From Aporrectodea caliginosa (lineage: Eukaryota > Annelida > Clitellata > Crassiclitellata > Lumbricidae): a stretch of 64,000 bases of DNA. Made by a program: the position numbers and the translations under genes. The notes beneath the pieces are model-generated. The model was given only the letters and a program-made list of their open reading frames with translations. It was not told the DNA's origin and did not search any database. The DNA is taken from positions 97,001 through 161,000 of the forward strand of contig JACEVL010000933.1 in assembly GCA_020284085.1 (NCBI GenBank). Reading direction: 5' to 3'. Of the stretch, positions 19,201 through 31,200 are shown one piece after another; the stretch's first letter is position 1; every line of letters starts with the position of its first letter.

Positions 19201-22200
19201 TGTGCCGACAACATATTCTTGTTGGATAATATTATCAAGGGGGCCCAGCGGCAGAGAAAACCGGTGTGCCTGGCCTTTCTAGATGTGGCCAAAGCCTTCG
19301 ATTGCGTCTCCCATCAGACGCTGGCAAGGTCACTAAGAAGGCTGGGTGTGCCATCGCCGCTGGTTCAGTACATTGCGACGATGTATGCCTACACGTCGAC
19401 CGTCCTCAAAGTAGGCGGCCGAAGAAGCGGCCCAATCAGATGTGGCCGAGGCGTACGTCAAGGCGATCCCCTTTCGGCCATCCTGTTCAACTGTGTAATG
19501 GATGAGGTCCTCTCAGAGCTGAACCCGGCCATTGGGTACTTCCTGAATAAGGAGGTCATGGTCCGGTGTTTGGCATTTGCTGATGACCTTGTCCTGATCG
19601 CCTCTTCTGCGGACGGTCTGCGAGAACAGGTTGACAGAGTACGACATGCACTATCGTTGGGTGGGCTCCGACTGAACCCAGCTAAGAGTGCCTCCCTCCG
19701 GATTGACGTTGATGGGAAGGCTAAACGCTGGGTGGTAAATCCCACACCGTTCTTGACCATCGACGGTGAGTCAGTGAGGTCGCTCAGCATAGTGCAGACA
19801 TACAAGTACCTGGGATTGCAGGCCGGACCACTCGGGGTGAGGAGGTCTCATGGGGACTTCCTCACTGTGGGACTGGACCGGTTGACACGTGCCCCGTTGA
19901 AGCCCCAGCAGCGCATGTTCCTATTGCGCTGCCATTTGTTGCCGAAACTGTACCACGGACTTGTTCTCGGGGAGATGACAGCCAAGTCCTTGGAAGGGTT
20001 GGACCGGTTGGTGAGGGTGGCAGTACGCAAATGGTTGCATCTGCCACACGATACTCCCACCGGGTACTTCCACGCCAAGGCATCGGCTGGCGGGCTGGAA
20101 GTGCCACGCCTGCGTTACATAATACCACCTCTCAAGGCCCAACGGATGGGCAGGGTGGAGGAGTCGGAAGACCCGGTAATGCAGAGTGTGGCAACAAGCC
20201 CACTCTTCCTGGGAGCAAGGAGGAGGTGTGCGAAGACGGCAAGGGTGGCCGGTCGGGTGCTGAGCAACGGTAAGGACGCCAACGACCTTCTGGCGATCCA
20301 GCTCTACGCATCGGTGGATGGTCGGGGCCTCAAGCAGCAGGGACAAACCCCTCATATTAACACCTGGGTGACAGATGGGTCTGCCCTCCTCTCGGGGGGC
20401 GACTATATCCAGGCTGTGAAAGTGAGGGGGAGCCTGTTGCCGTCTGCAGAGCGTAGCTCACGCGGGCGGCGGACGGGCCCAGTATGGTGTGACGCCGGGT
20501 GCAACGCTTGGGGCACTCTGGCTCACATCTCCCAAAGCTGTGCGAGGACCCACCGTCTCCGGTGCGATAGGCATAATTCGGTGCTTGATCTGATATCCAG
20601 AAAGATCGAGTCAAAGGGGCACGCGGTGCTCCAAGAGCCGATTATACCTACAAGAGCTGGGAGGCGCAAGCCTGACTTGGTGGCCTTGGTGGATGATGTC
20701 GCCTATGTCGTTGATGTCACCATTACCTCGGACTGTAATGATATGAGCGGTCCTTATGAGGAAAAAGTCTGCTACTACGCTAGACTTGACGTCATCGACT
20801 GGGTGGCTACTGTCCATCCGGGCAAGCCGTGTGTCTTTGGGGCGGTGGTCTTGAACTGGAGGGGTGCACTCCATCATGCATCGTCGAGACTCCTCCGCAA
20901 GCTGGGGTTGAGTGCTCACGACGAAACCCTTATGTCGGTCCGTGTTTTAACATACACAGCGAACATGTTTCGCCACTACAACCGGTCGACAACGAGGGGC
21001 TCGACGACACCGGGCATAGATGAAGCCTAGGCACCGCGTTCATGAACAGGCCATACCCATCTCAGACCAAGTACGGAGGTCTGTCCAGCGCGGTCGGCCC
21101 GAAAGGCGACGTACGCGAGTGAGTCCCTGGTTTCGATTGCCTGCCAAATCGGAGGCACAAATGCCCGTGGGTCAGCTCGGCCTGGCAACCAGCTGCGTGC
21201 CTTCCCACGATGGGGCAGTCAACATCCCGTCGTGGGAATGCTCAATCCCTTTGTGGGTTGGACGCCTTCGTGGGGTGGGCGCCCACTTGAAATTCTATCT
21301 ACCGGTTGCCGCGAGAGCAAAAGCCCCATGATGAGGTTGGCGGTCGCGCGAAAGGCCGCCCCTACTGAGGGTAAAAAAAAAAAAATATATAAAAAATCCA
21401 AATTGCAAACAACCAGCGGCTTCATTTTGTCTTAGCTTGAATTTACTTTGAAATAAAAAATCTGTAAAATGTAAATGAGTTTAGCCATCCAATGTGCATG
21501 ATGGAATGTATCTGGCACCCAAAATTCTGCTCCATGTGGTGGAAACTCTGTAAGAGAGATTAGACCGAGCTCCAATAATTCTCTATAATCTTCCCTCAGG
21601 AGCTTCAAGTTCAATTTTAGTGTAGAATATCCATTATAAATTGTATCAGCTCCATCTTTGTGTCTTTAACTGTTCATTTAGATAATTGTCTGTATTAGCA
21701 CAATACATTTCTTGGTAAATTCTGGGTCAATATTGCTGGAATCCCTTAAAAAGTAATACATCTGGATCTCATGTTGGACCAAAAGCTGCATTGAATACGT
21801 GTAGGATACACATACAGTAGTTCTGAATGCAAATGATGGTGACAAGCAAGCCATAGCAAATTTATTTTCAAGTTTTTTTCCATTGAAACGCAAACTCCAT
21901 TGAAGCAGTCGTATCAAAAGATATTCAAACTACCCAAGCTTATAGGTAATACTCTACCCCAAAACGTTTCCTGAGGTTCTCCAATAAGATAAAATGAAAG
22001 TCTTTGACCTGGTTTAAACCATAATATTATTTTCTTTATTAAAAAATACTAAAAAGAATTTCTCAAGTAGTTTGCAGTATTTTGTTTTTAATAAATTATA
22101 ATAATAAATTAACAAATTTGGTTGTTTGCACAATCCACCATTTTACTTATGCTTAATATTTGTAGTAGTAGAAGTAGTTGCAGATAACGACACTGTGTGA

Positions 22201-25200
22201 TAACAAAGATCATTAGCATCGCCCTCCACCTTCATCCGGGTTTGGGACTGGCACTGCCTGGCACTAGGGCACGGACATGCAGTGACGAAGGCGTACTTTT
22301 GTATGTTCTTTTTTAGTTCTTTATTAAGAAATAGGTAAGTAAGTAATTTAAAATGCTTGACAATAAAAACAATTAATTTAATAAAATTTATCTTCAAAAT
22401 AAAACTTTGAGCTTCTTGAGGCAGTCCTAAATACAAACCAAATTCAGCCAAATTTCACAGTTTTGCTCTATGTGGTAAAAGGAACTCAAAAAGTAAAGAG
22501 CCTCTCTCAATTGTCTACTTTAATTTTTTTGCTACAGAACTTGAATCACCCTACGGTATATTAGCATCGGAACTTTCTATCATTGAATGCGTGTTTCGTC
22601 AATCAATCAATTTTTATTCATACTGTTACAACAGGAATATCTACAACACGTGAATTGCAGAAGGCCCAAAAGGGAACGATGATCCCGCTAGCTGGTGACT
22701 CCTGAATACTTAATAGCCAGACTGGGAAAAAACAATCATAATGGCAAATTAATGAAATACACAAATATTTTACAATACAACTCACAAACAAACAATGAAG
22801 ATCCTTCAAATGATTACTCCACCGTCAAATTATTTTTAGAAATTAGGTAATGGATTGATTTCTGTTATTTCATGCTATGGCATTCCTTCCTACTAGTTTG
22901 CTACATTTTTCAGTTTCTAATGAAAAGCACTGTAAAAATCGTATAGACGCAATTTAACTAAAGGTGAGAACAACTCCTATATATATATATATATATATGT
23001 AGACTATAATTATATTGTATTCAAAGACTGACTTGAGAAAGACATCTTCCAATGTTGTGACCGAGACTCCGAAACTTTCGATGCCGAGGGTTTTGCCATC
23101 TGTCTCAAGCGTCTCGAAGAGTTCCTCGAATTTTGAGGCTTGATTACTCGGCAGAACAAACTTAACCTCCTCAGCCTCATTGCTCACTATATGGGCCATG
23201 GGAATTTGAGACTTAATAACATCATGCAGTTGATCCACGTCACAAGTTGACGTCTTCACTATCGTCATCTGATATCCAACGCCTACAGAAAACGTTCACT
23301 ATAAGTTGTAGTAGTACTTACCCTAATAGCCAAGAATAGATTGACAATAATATTCTATATGATAATTTTGATAATTGGCTAATAATATTGCTTTTTTTAA
23401 GTTTAAAATTGTTAATCATATGCGTCATTCAATTTATGCAACTATGCTATTCAATATATTATAAGTATCATTAGTGTCATTATTGTTTTTTAATCTTTTA
23501 TGTCATTTATACAAATGTAAATAACATTACTATATTACTATAGGCTACTATCATTATGTTGTTATTGCTGTTGTTGCTCATGATAATTAAGGTATTGCTA
23601 ATGATGACAAAAACGATTAATATGGCGAAGGGGGTATGACCAAAAGCCTGAACGTCATCTGCGTACAAGTGACCAGTAACCGAGTGTTTGGCGACGAGAG
23701 AAGGAATGTCAGTGTTGTAACGGATGTACAGAGGAGGACAATGTGCGGAGCCCTGAGGAACACCGAACTTGACCTCAACCCAGGACGTTCGAGTGTCGTC
23801 AAGGATGATCCTCTGAGTGCGACCCGTAAGATAGGAGCGGAACCAGCAAAGAGGGGGACCATGAAGACCACAAGCCTGTGTAAGTCGTCGAAGCAAGATC
23901 TAATTGTCCACCATATCAAAGGCAGGAGATACGTCAAAAAGTGCTCAGAGCGTGACCTGAGATTTAACATTAAACATGACGAACCACAAATTATTGGCGA
24001 GCTCTCACAGAGACGCAGAGTTCAAAATGACAAATTTTCACCAACAGCTGTTAACATGCAGACTGCTCGGAGTCCCTGAACCATACGTATCGAACAAGAG
24101 GATCGAGCGACGACAGACAACTTGACTCGCACCACACAAATCGTTACACGAAGATATCCTCGCAGATGGTAGAAGACCGGGTATCCATCTTCCACATTCC
24201 ACTGATTCTGACAAGGAGACATTTTTCGCTGCTGGAAATTGGATGTAGAGCACCACCGAGGTAGAACTGTAAGTACCAATCAAATGAGTCCCGGTGCCTT
24301 TACAGATTGAGATTGAAACTCTCCAGTTCGTTGTCTGAAACTTCTGTGAACGAATCCGCCGTTGGCCCACAAGACTAAACCTCCAAACTCCGTCCAAAAC
24401 GATCAGAAACAACAGTGAAGAAATGGCCTTAAAAACGCAACTAGGTCACATTACAAGTCAATAAGAACAAAAATCAGCGAGCACAACCGGCATTTTACCT
24501 ACTAATTCATTCAAAATTACATGCTAGGTAGCGAGGATGTTGATGATGAAGGTGCTGATTGTATTGTATTTTCGTTTATTAGTTCAAAGTTTTGTTGTCA
24601 GAACGCAACAAGTGACAATTGTTCTAGGTTGTAGAAGTTATGAAACTTAGATTTTGCTTATTAACGTCAGCTGTCTGTTATGACTAGTAAGTGTTCTTAA
24701 ACGTCATACGAGACAAAAAGTTCTTATTGTCTTTGGCTGGAAGGGCGAATGGATTGGGTCTGGAACGTAAGTTATATCTGCTCTCCTGCCTAATCGAGCA
24801 TAACCGTCGGATGACATGTTTCGGGTCGCTGATAATTGCCCGGAACAGCACGTCGTCTGCTTCGCTGGCTATAGAGTCTGCTGTCGGGCCGTCTGGAGGA
24901 AGGAACCCAGCCCTCTTCACCCTCTGGATGAACTTCTCCATTCGATTGCGCTCCTCTCCGTTCATGTAGCCCACCAGGCCGGGGACGCATACATTAGCCG
25001 GGCCACCGTTGTGGTACGCGCCACCTGGAATAGGGCCTGTCTAGGCATGCCATGCGCGCGTAGAATTCGCAAGGCATACAAGGAGGAGGAGGAGGAGGAG
25101 GAGGAGGAGGAGGAGGAGGAGGAGGAGGAGGAGGGAGGAGGAGCAGGAAGCCAGGATCCGGTCGACATGGTCAGTTACTGTTAGTGTTTCCCCTATGTTG

Positions 25201-28200
25201 ATTCCTAAGATGTTAATTAAGGTAGCTCTCTTTACGCCCGTAACCGAAGGCTGCTCAGCGAGAGAAGGCATCTTTTGGCGCACCGCCACCATCTCACGGG
25301 TCTTAGTAGAGTTTATGTGCAGGTTTTTGCTTGCTGCCCAGTCTGCGATATGCTTTAACTCACTCTGTGCGGTATCGATGTTGCGCGATCCGATGAGCAA
25401 ATATGAATCGTCCGCATATTTAAGAAGTCGATTCTTGCTGTGCACCGGTTTCAGATCAGATGTTCCGATGACATATTTTGCTGGGCCGACTCCGGAGCCC
25501 TGGACCACACTAGCGCTGATAACCGCGACTGAGGATGTTTTGCCTTCAAATATCGTCACATGCTTTCTGTCCTCCAGGTAGTTAACAAACCAATTGAATA
25601 TACTGTCAGGCATTTTGAGTTTCGAGAGTGTCTCGGCTATGGCTGAATGTCGAATAGAGTCGAAAGCTTTTGAGTAATCAAGCGATATTACTACGATATA
25701 TTCATTTGTGGTGAGCAACTCTGTAATGTTGTGAAGGATGGATACCAGTGCCGCCGTGGTTGATCCAGTTGGTCGAAAGGCGTACTGGTCATCCATCGAC
25801 AGTGGCTGTGGCATCATGTCGAAAATGGGGTAGAGGTATGTACGGACGAGTATCTTCTCCACCATCCTCGATAAAATAGGGAGCACTGATATCGGTCGAA
25901 ATTCAGCGGTGGAATTCGGAACCGCGACTTTTGGCTTCGGGCGAATGATTGCAGTCTTCCATTGTGATGGGACATGTGCTCTGTCCAATGATCGGTTGAT
26001 TAAGAGTGCCAGTATTCCTGTATAAACAGGGGCAGCCAGCCGCAGGAACCATGCCGGGAGTCCATCATACCCCTCAGACGTGTGGTGCAGGTGATCCAAA
26101 ATCCAGAAAATTCCTTGGTCAGTGCCCGTTCCAAGGTCATGGGGGCAGTTTGTCTGCGGCGTTGTTCCAAGTAGCAGGGGTCAGTCGACGCCGCCGCGAA
26201 GAATCTGTTGAGGTCGTCCACGTTTACCGTAGATGTACCGGATGATGTATTTGGCTTTTTTGTAAGTGAATTTACCTTTAAATTATTTGCCAAAGGGCCT
26301 TTGTCCCATTTATTGGATGCACATCCCTAAAGGATGTTGAGATTACTTTAGAGATGGCATTGCTTTAGAGATGGTGGTTGTGTTGATAATGATGGTGGAC
26401 GTGGTGGTCGTATTAGTAGTGGTGACGGTGTTGACGCTAATGATGGTATTGGAGGAAGTGGTGATAGTGATGGTGGTGGTGGTCGACCACTCCATCGACA
26501 ACAACGGCGACGAAGATACATAACACTAATCGACAGATGACTAACACCAGTTGAGAATGACCGTATTTGTTTTTGAGGAACATGGGTGTCCCGTAGCACT
26601 GTATCTCTCCGCTGGACATGATGGCTATGCGGTCTCCCAGTAGATCGGCTTCGTCCATGTAGTGTGTCGATAGAATCATCGTCCGGTCCTTTCTCTGGCT
26701 CTGTAGAATGTCCCATGTCTGTCTACGTGCCTCTGGGTCCATGCCAGACGTAGGCTCATCCAGAATCACAAACTGTAATGCATTGTAGCAGAGGACATCA
26801 TTCTCATGGCTATGATGACTTAATGACAACAATTATAGACTATTCAGAATGCAAAGTACCTGGCATGTGACTGCACATTTTGCTACGGTGTGATCCACGC
26901 GTTTGATTTATAATAAATGCATATATTAATTATAAATATATATGGCATTGTAAATGAAAATAGGAAGGACGTGTTACATTCTGTGTTATTACTAATTTTC
27001 TTTGCCAAATTTAAATGTACAAAACGACCGAGAGGAAATAAATCATAGTAAACCATTGAAAATGTTAGATGTTAAAATGGAAACACAATGTTAACATGCT
27101 ATTGGTCATCTCCTTAATGAATTTCGAGCAGTCACATTTTGTGGCTCATATACGCGACGCCAGAATGTTAGGGTCTCGCCTATGCCAAAGACTGGACCAG
27201 GCTGTAACGGTTCCAGAGCTGGCGGACGTTGCTGACGATCGGCTTCTCCAGGTCGCCATGTGGATTGCACCTTATAATATTATACTGCGTGGTCTGTTAC
27301 CGGCTTTAGGATCCGGCGCCGCTACGGTCTTCGCCTCGCCCACATGACTTTGAGCTGCTGAAAAAGGACGATAGGACCTACATCCCACAAGTCCTATACA
27401 GGCATATTATCTGAACACCCTTCTAGCATAGCCGAATGTTGTTTTCAAGAATCATCTGCTGTTTCTCGAATTATCAAAGGTGTTCCAGGTTGCGTGTTAT
27501 CAACTTGTTTGCTACTAAACGTATATATATATATATTATATATATAATATATATATAATTATATATATATATATTTAGAGGTCCCACCTTCTAGTTCTTA
27601 GCTAACTAGCTATCTACGCTATAGGTATGATAGAATCTCTTTATTTACATGAGAAACGAAACATAATCTGACCATAGACTCTGATGTCATCGACAGATGC
27701 GGTTCAGATCAACAGTTGGGCAAACGAGTTCTGGACACGTTGCTCTTTGACAATAGACTTTGGGTGTAGCGATGAGAATTAAGGTGGTTAAGCTACATAC
27801 GTAATTTGTTTACATTGTGTACCTTTGATCCAGAAATTAGCGCAATTCCGACGCTGAGCTTTCTTCTCTCTCCGCCGGAAAGAGTTTTTACTTCGTCGTT
27901 GATTTTATATTTCATGTGCAACACGTCGATCATTTTTTTCATCTCTGATGAAGCCTCATCACTCGTACATCCCTTTAGCTGCAATCCACAATCAGGTGTG
28001 ATACATTATTGCTAATTAAACAAACATTGTTGCCTGTCGTTTTCCTAAGTACATTGGTGAAGCATCTTACATAATGCGAAGCCTTGCATCCCATAAATGT
28101 ATTCTATCTTGTTTAAAGTAGCTTTCCACGCCCTCTGGATTTAATAATCATTTAGAATAAAAAAATAATAATAATAATAACAACTATGCAACATTTTCGC

Positions 28201-31200
28201 TTTTCGCTCACATGCATCGTATACATTTTCGTAATGAAACTTGAAATGTGAATTTTATGGCGTTGAGAAGATTTTAGCAAATGGTTACTAACCATGGCAA
28301 AGAAGATAAGGTGTTCTTTGACGGTTAGGTTATCAAAGAGAATATTGTGCTGTAGACAGAGGCCGAGGTTTTGTCGTATCTCATCCATTTCTCGCGTTAT
28401 ATTGAAACCGTTTATGTAGGCTGTGCCTTTCGACGGAGGCAGAAATCCTGCAAAACCAACAGACTCTGGCTGGTCAGTCACACTCAAAATTTACTATACG
28501 TAGATATTTTTTAGAGAATTATTATGCAATAGGGTGTCCCAAGAAATCAAAGTTCTCAATTAATATCAATGGCCAACCTATACAAAGTTTTTCTTAGTAA
28601 TAGCCTACTGATGAAAAATGTAAAGTTGCAATAACATTGAACATGATTTGGAGTTCCCTCAAAACCTTTTCAAATATCGTATACCCCTCATGCAATAACC
28701 TGTGTGGATATTTTGACCCCATAGCGGTTTTCAATGCACAGCCGGGAAGTCAGATGCAAAATTCCTTTGTCGAGTGTTCCTGAATATGTTTTTCTTTCTT
28801 AAGGTTTTTCTTGCTTGACGCCATGTGACATGACGTCAAACTTTGACGTCACAGTACTTGTACTCGTATTTGATACCTAAGAACTTGTAAACGTACTTAA
28901 GGAAGAGAAATTTCATCAGTAACGAATATTGATTGATTGACTTACAAATGTTGTTATCAGTCTAAATGGACATCAAGAAAACCATTCTAGTACTTGTAGT
29001 TCCGGAGAACCATAAGTTAACCATTACAAGTCAATGGACCCTGAACTACAGTCATGCACTAAGCATGTTATGTTTACAATTGCTCTATTGGAATCCAAGA
29101 CTCCGAAGAACATACTGTAGACGCAAGGAAAATCTTTATATCACTTGTAGTTCCTGTGAAGCCAAAGGTTAATCATTACAGGTCGAGTGACCTTGCACTA
29201 CAAAGTCATGCGATGTCATACCAGGCTGATTATAACTCTGTTGGATTTTCCTGATCCAATGAGCCTATCTTGTACTGTGACCTTCTTTTTATGCTTCAAC
29301 GATAATAAAATATTAATATTCGACAATAGAAGTCAATTGACCTTGAAAATAAAGGTCGTCCGGTTGTCCTACAATGTCAGAAATAGCTAGATTGACATCC
29401 TGTACCGTAAAACCCTAACATTGACACCGAATCACTTCTCTGTTGTGTGTTGTTCCTGAGATACTATGGGGTAAAATTTCCATCAATGGTAAGTTAATAA
29501 GTGTATGATTAATCAACATGATAAAGCTATAGAAACTTTGTGGAGGTTGATCATTAAGACATGTAAACTATTGACAAGTTATTTGTTTTTTTGGGACACC
29601 ATATTATACAGTTATGCCCTTATGTAGAGTCTGATTTCGAAAGTTACGAAGAGACGCGGCATGGATAAGTAACATATTTCAAAGGTATTATTATTAGTAA
29701 ATCATAATATTTTAACCCTTTTCATAATATGGACAACGCAAACGACAGTGATGCCGAGTGTAACATTAAAGGGGAAAAGTGAAAAAGATAAGAATAAAGA
29801 ACAAAGTGAAGAAAAAAGAAAAAACAGAGAGATGTGGAAGTGAACATGAGCAAGAAGAACGAGAAAAAACTAGAAGAAGAACTGGAAGAACATGCAGACT
29901 ATAGGTAGAAGAACGGGAAAGAAGAACAAAAAGGACACTTATCAGGGGAAAAGACGTTTGGACTAATGGATGGATAGCATTACTTACCTGTTAACATGAA
30001 CATGGTCGTTGTTTTTCCCGCTCCGTTGTGCCCCACTAGAGCGGTTATGTTGCCTTCATAGATGTCGATGTTAAGGTCGTTTACTGCTGGATTCGTCTCC
30101 GAACCAAAATTCTACATGAAAGAATTCTTAACCAATAGACGATAACGGTATAGTCCATGAGTCATAATGTTTGAATAAAATCTAATATAATTTGATTATT
30201 TATATAGCGCTGATGTAATAATGCTCAAGGCATAAATCAATGGTATTTTTGTCATAGACTAATAGTTATTATAATCATATAATGCACTTCAATCGAATAC
30301 TAATTTATCCGTATAAAATGGTAATTTACGTGAATAATTAGTGAATAATTAGGCAATAGACTTCTGGCGTATTGCAGAAGGAACTCGATTCCTCTGTTGT
30401 GTTTTGGAGTTCGCAGGTGATCTTTTTGCGTACGTGGAAATTCTTTTTTCTGCCGCGGTTGTATGTGATTTTTAAACGGTAGCCTATTATATTTTTTACA
30501 TTACCTTGCTCAACAAGAGTGTATCAGGAGGGATGGACTTACTGAAGTGTACTTGACTCTTGAGTCAACTGAACTTTGTAAGACTTCTACAGTCGGGTTA
30601 TATTCTTCTAAGATTAGGAGGATGAGTTATATTATGGAGTAACCGTTAATCACTCACGGCATTTTGATCTACCGATCGGTTAGTGACGAATGCCTGTGTT
30701 GCGTAAACCTGGCAGATGGAGGGATATAGCCAGATGTACATCATCTACCATCGGAGAGGGACCACTCTATAAACGTTATCGTAAAGACTTGTCATCGCTA
30801 AACACTAAGGACCAAAGTGGTCCAGGAACTCCGAACATATGTCATCTATCACTTCTGCATGGCAATCCGCTGATCGAGCTCCACTTGTCAATCAATCAAC
30901 ATTCGTTTAATTAAATAAATCCAGTTGTCATGAACGCAACTGGTTACAAGAAACACCAATTAGCTGTTGAGCAGAGCTTGAGTTAGTTATTGAAGACAAT
31001 AACAAGTGATTATGAGAAAATTAATAAATATCTTTGAACAAGACTCGCGGAATAGTGACTCTTATCTTTGGTAGGGAGGGTGAAGTTGTGCTTTCTAGGA
31101 CGTAAGTTTTTCCGTGTAGTTGGGAAGATCCCCCGGAGGACATGGCATGGTTCCCTACAGATGACCCCAAACAGGCCAGCGTCGTTGGCCTCAGCCAGAT

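Larger units (their letters stand above)
17720..21395 (+). mobile_element. R2-type non-LTR retrotransposon, apparently full length
   Basis: A GC-rich insert in AT-rich surroundings. It starts with a run of C and a structured 5' leader, holds one open frame of 1055 codons, a structured 3' UTR (21205-21213 TTCCCACGA pairs with 21230-21238) and an A-rich 3' end at about 21372-21395. It lies inside another transposon in an ABCA intron, not in 28S rDNA. I see no clear target-site duplication. Confidence 0.85.
17440..22000 (-). pseudogene. Unclassified transposase-like gene split by a retrotransposon
   Basis: On the minus strand, upstream of the insertion, are a [11 protein letters not shown] stretch, then [14 protein letters not shown] at about 21600, and [20 protein letters not shown]. 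Beyond the insertion, at about 17500-17690, an [10 protein letters not shown] stretch and a [11 protein letters not shown] stretch continue the same protein. These match the order in the element at 6339-8387. Stops and frameshifts show loss of function, partly independent of the insertion. Confidence 0.65.
17032..22553 (-). mobile_element. TAGGGTG-family DNA transposon with exact 8-bp target duplication
   Basis: The ends are TAGGGTGATTCA and TGAATCACCCTA. The 8 bases CGGTATAT lie directly outside both ends (17024-17031 and 22554-22561). The interior carries a minus-strand transposase-like pseudogene interrupted by an R2-type retrotransposon at about 17720-21395. Without that insertion the element would be about 1.85 kb, close to the 2049-bp element at 6339-8387. 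Confidence 0.85.

Noticed and set aside
18675..20919. Several minus-strand frames of 60-144 codons
   Set aside because: They are antisense to the 1055-codon R2-type protein and result from its high GC content.
23500..24412. Plus-strand open frame 23636-24079 as a gene
   Set aside because: The minus strand carries reverse-transcriptase motifs including YADD, so the plus-strand frame is its shadow.
30690..30914. Short plus-strand open frame of 74 codons
   Set aside because: No homology or splice context; it lies in an ABCA intron beside a LINE 3' end.
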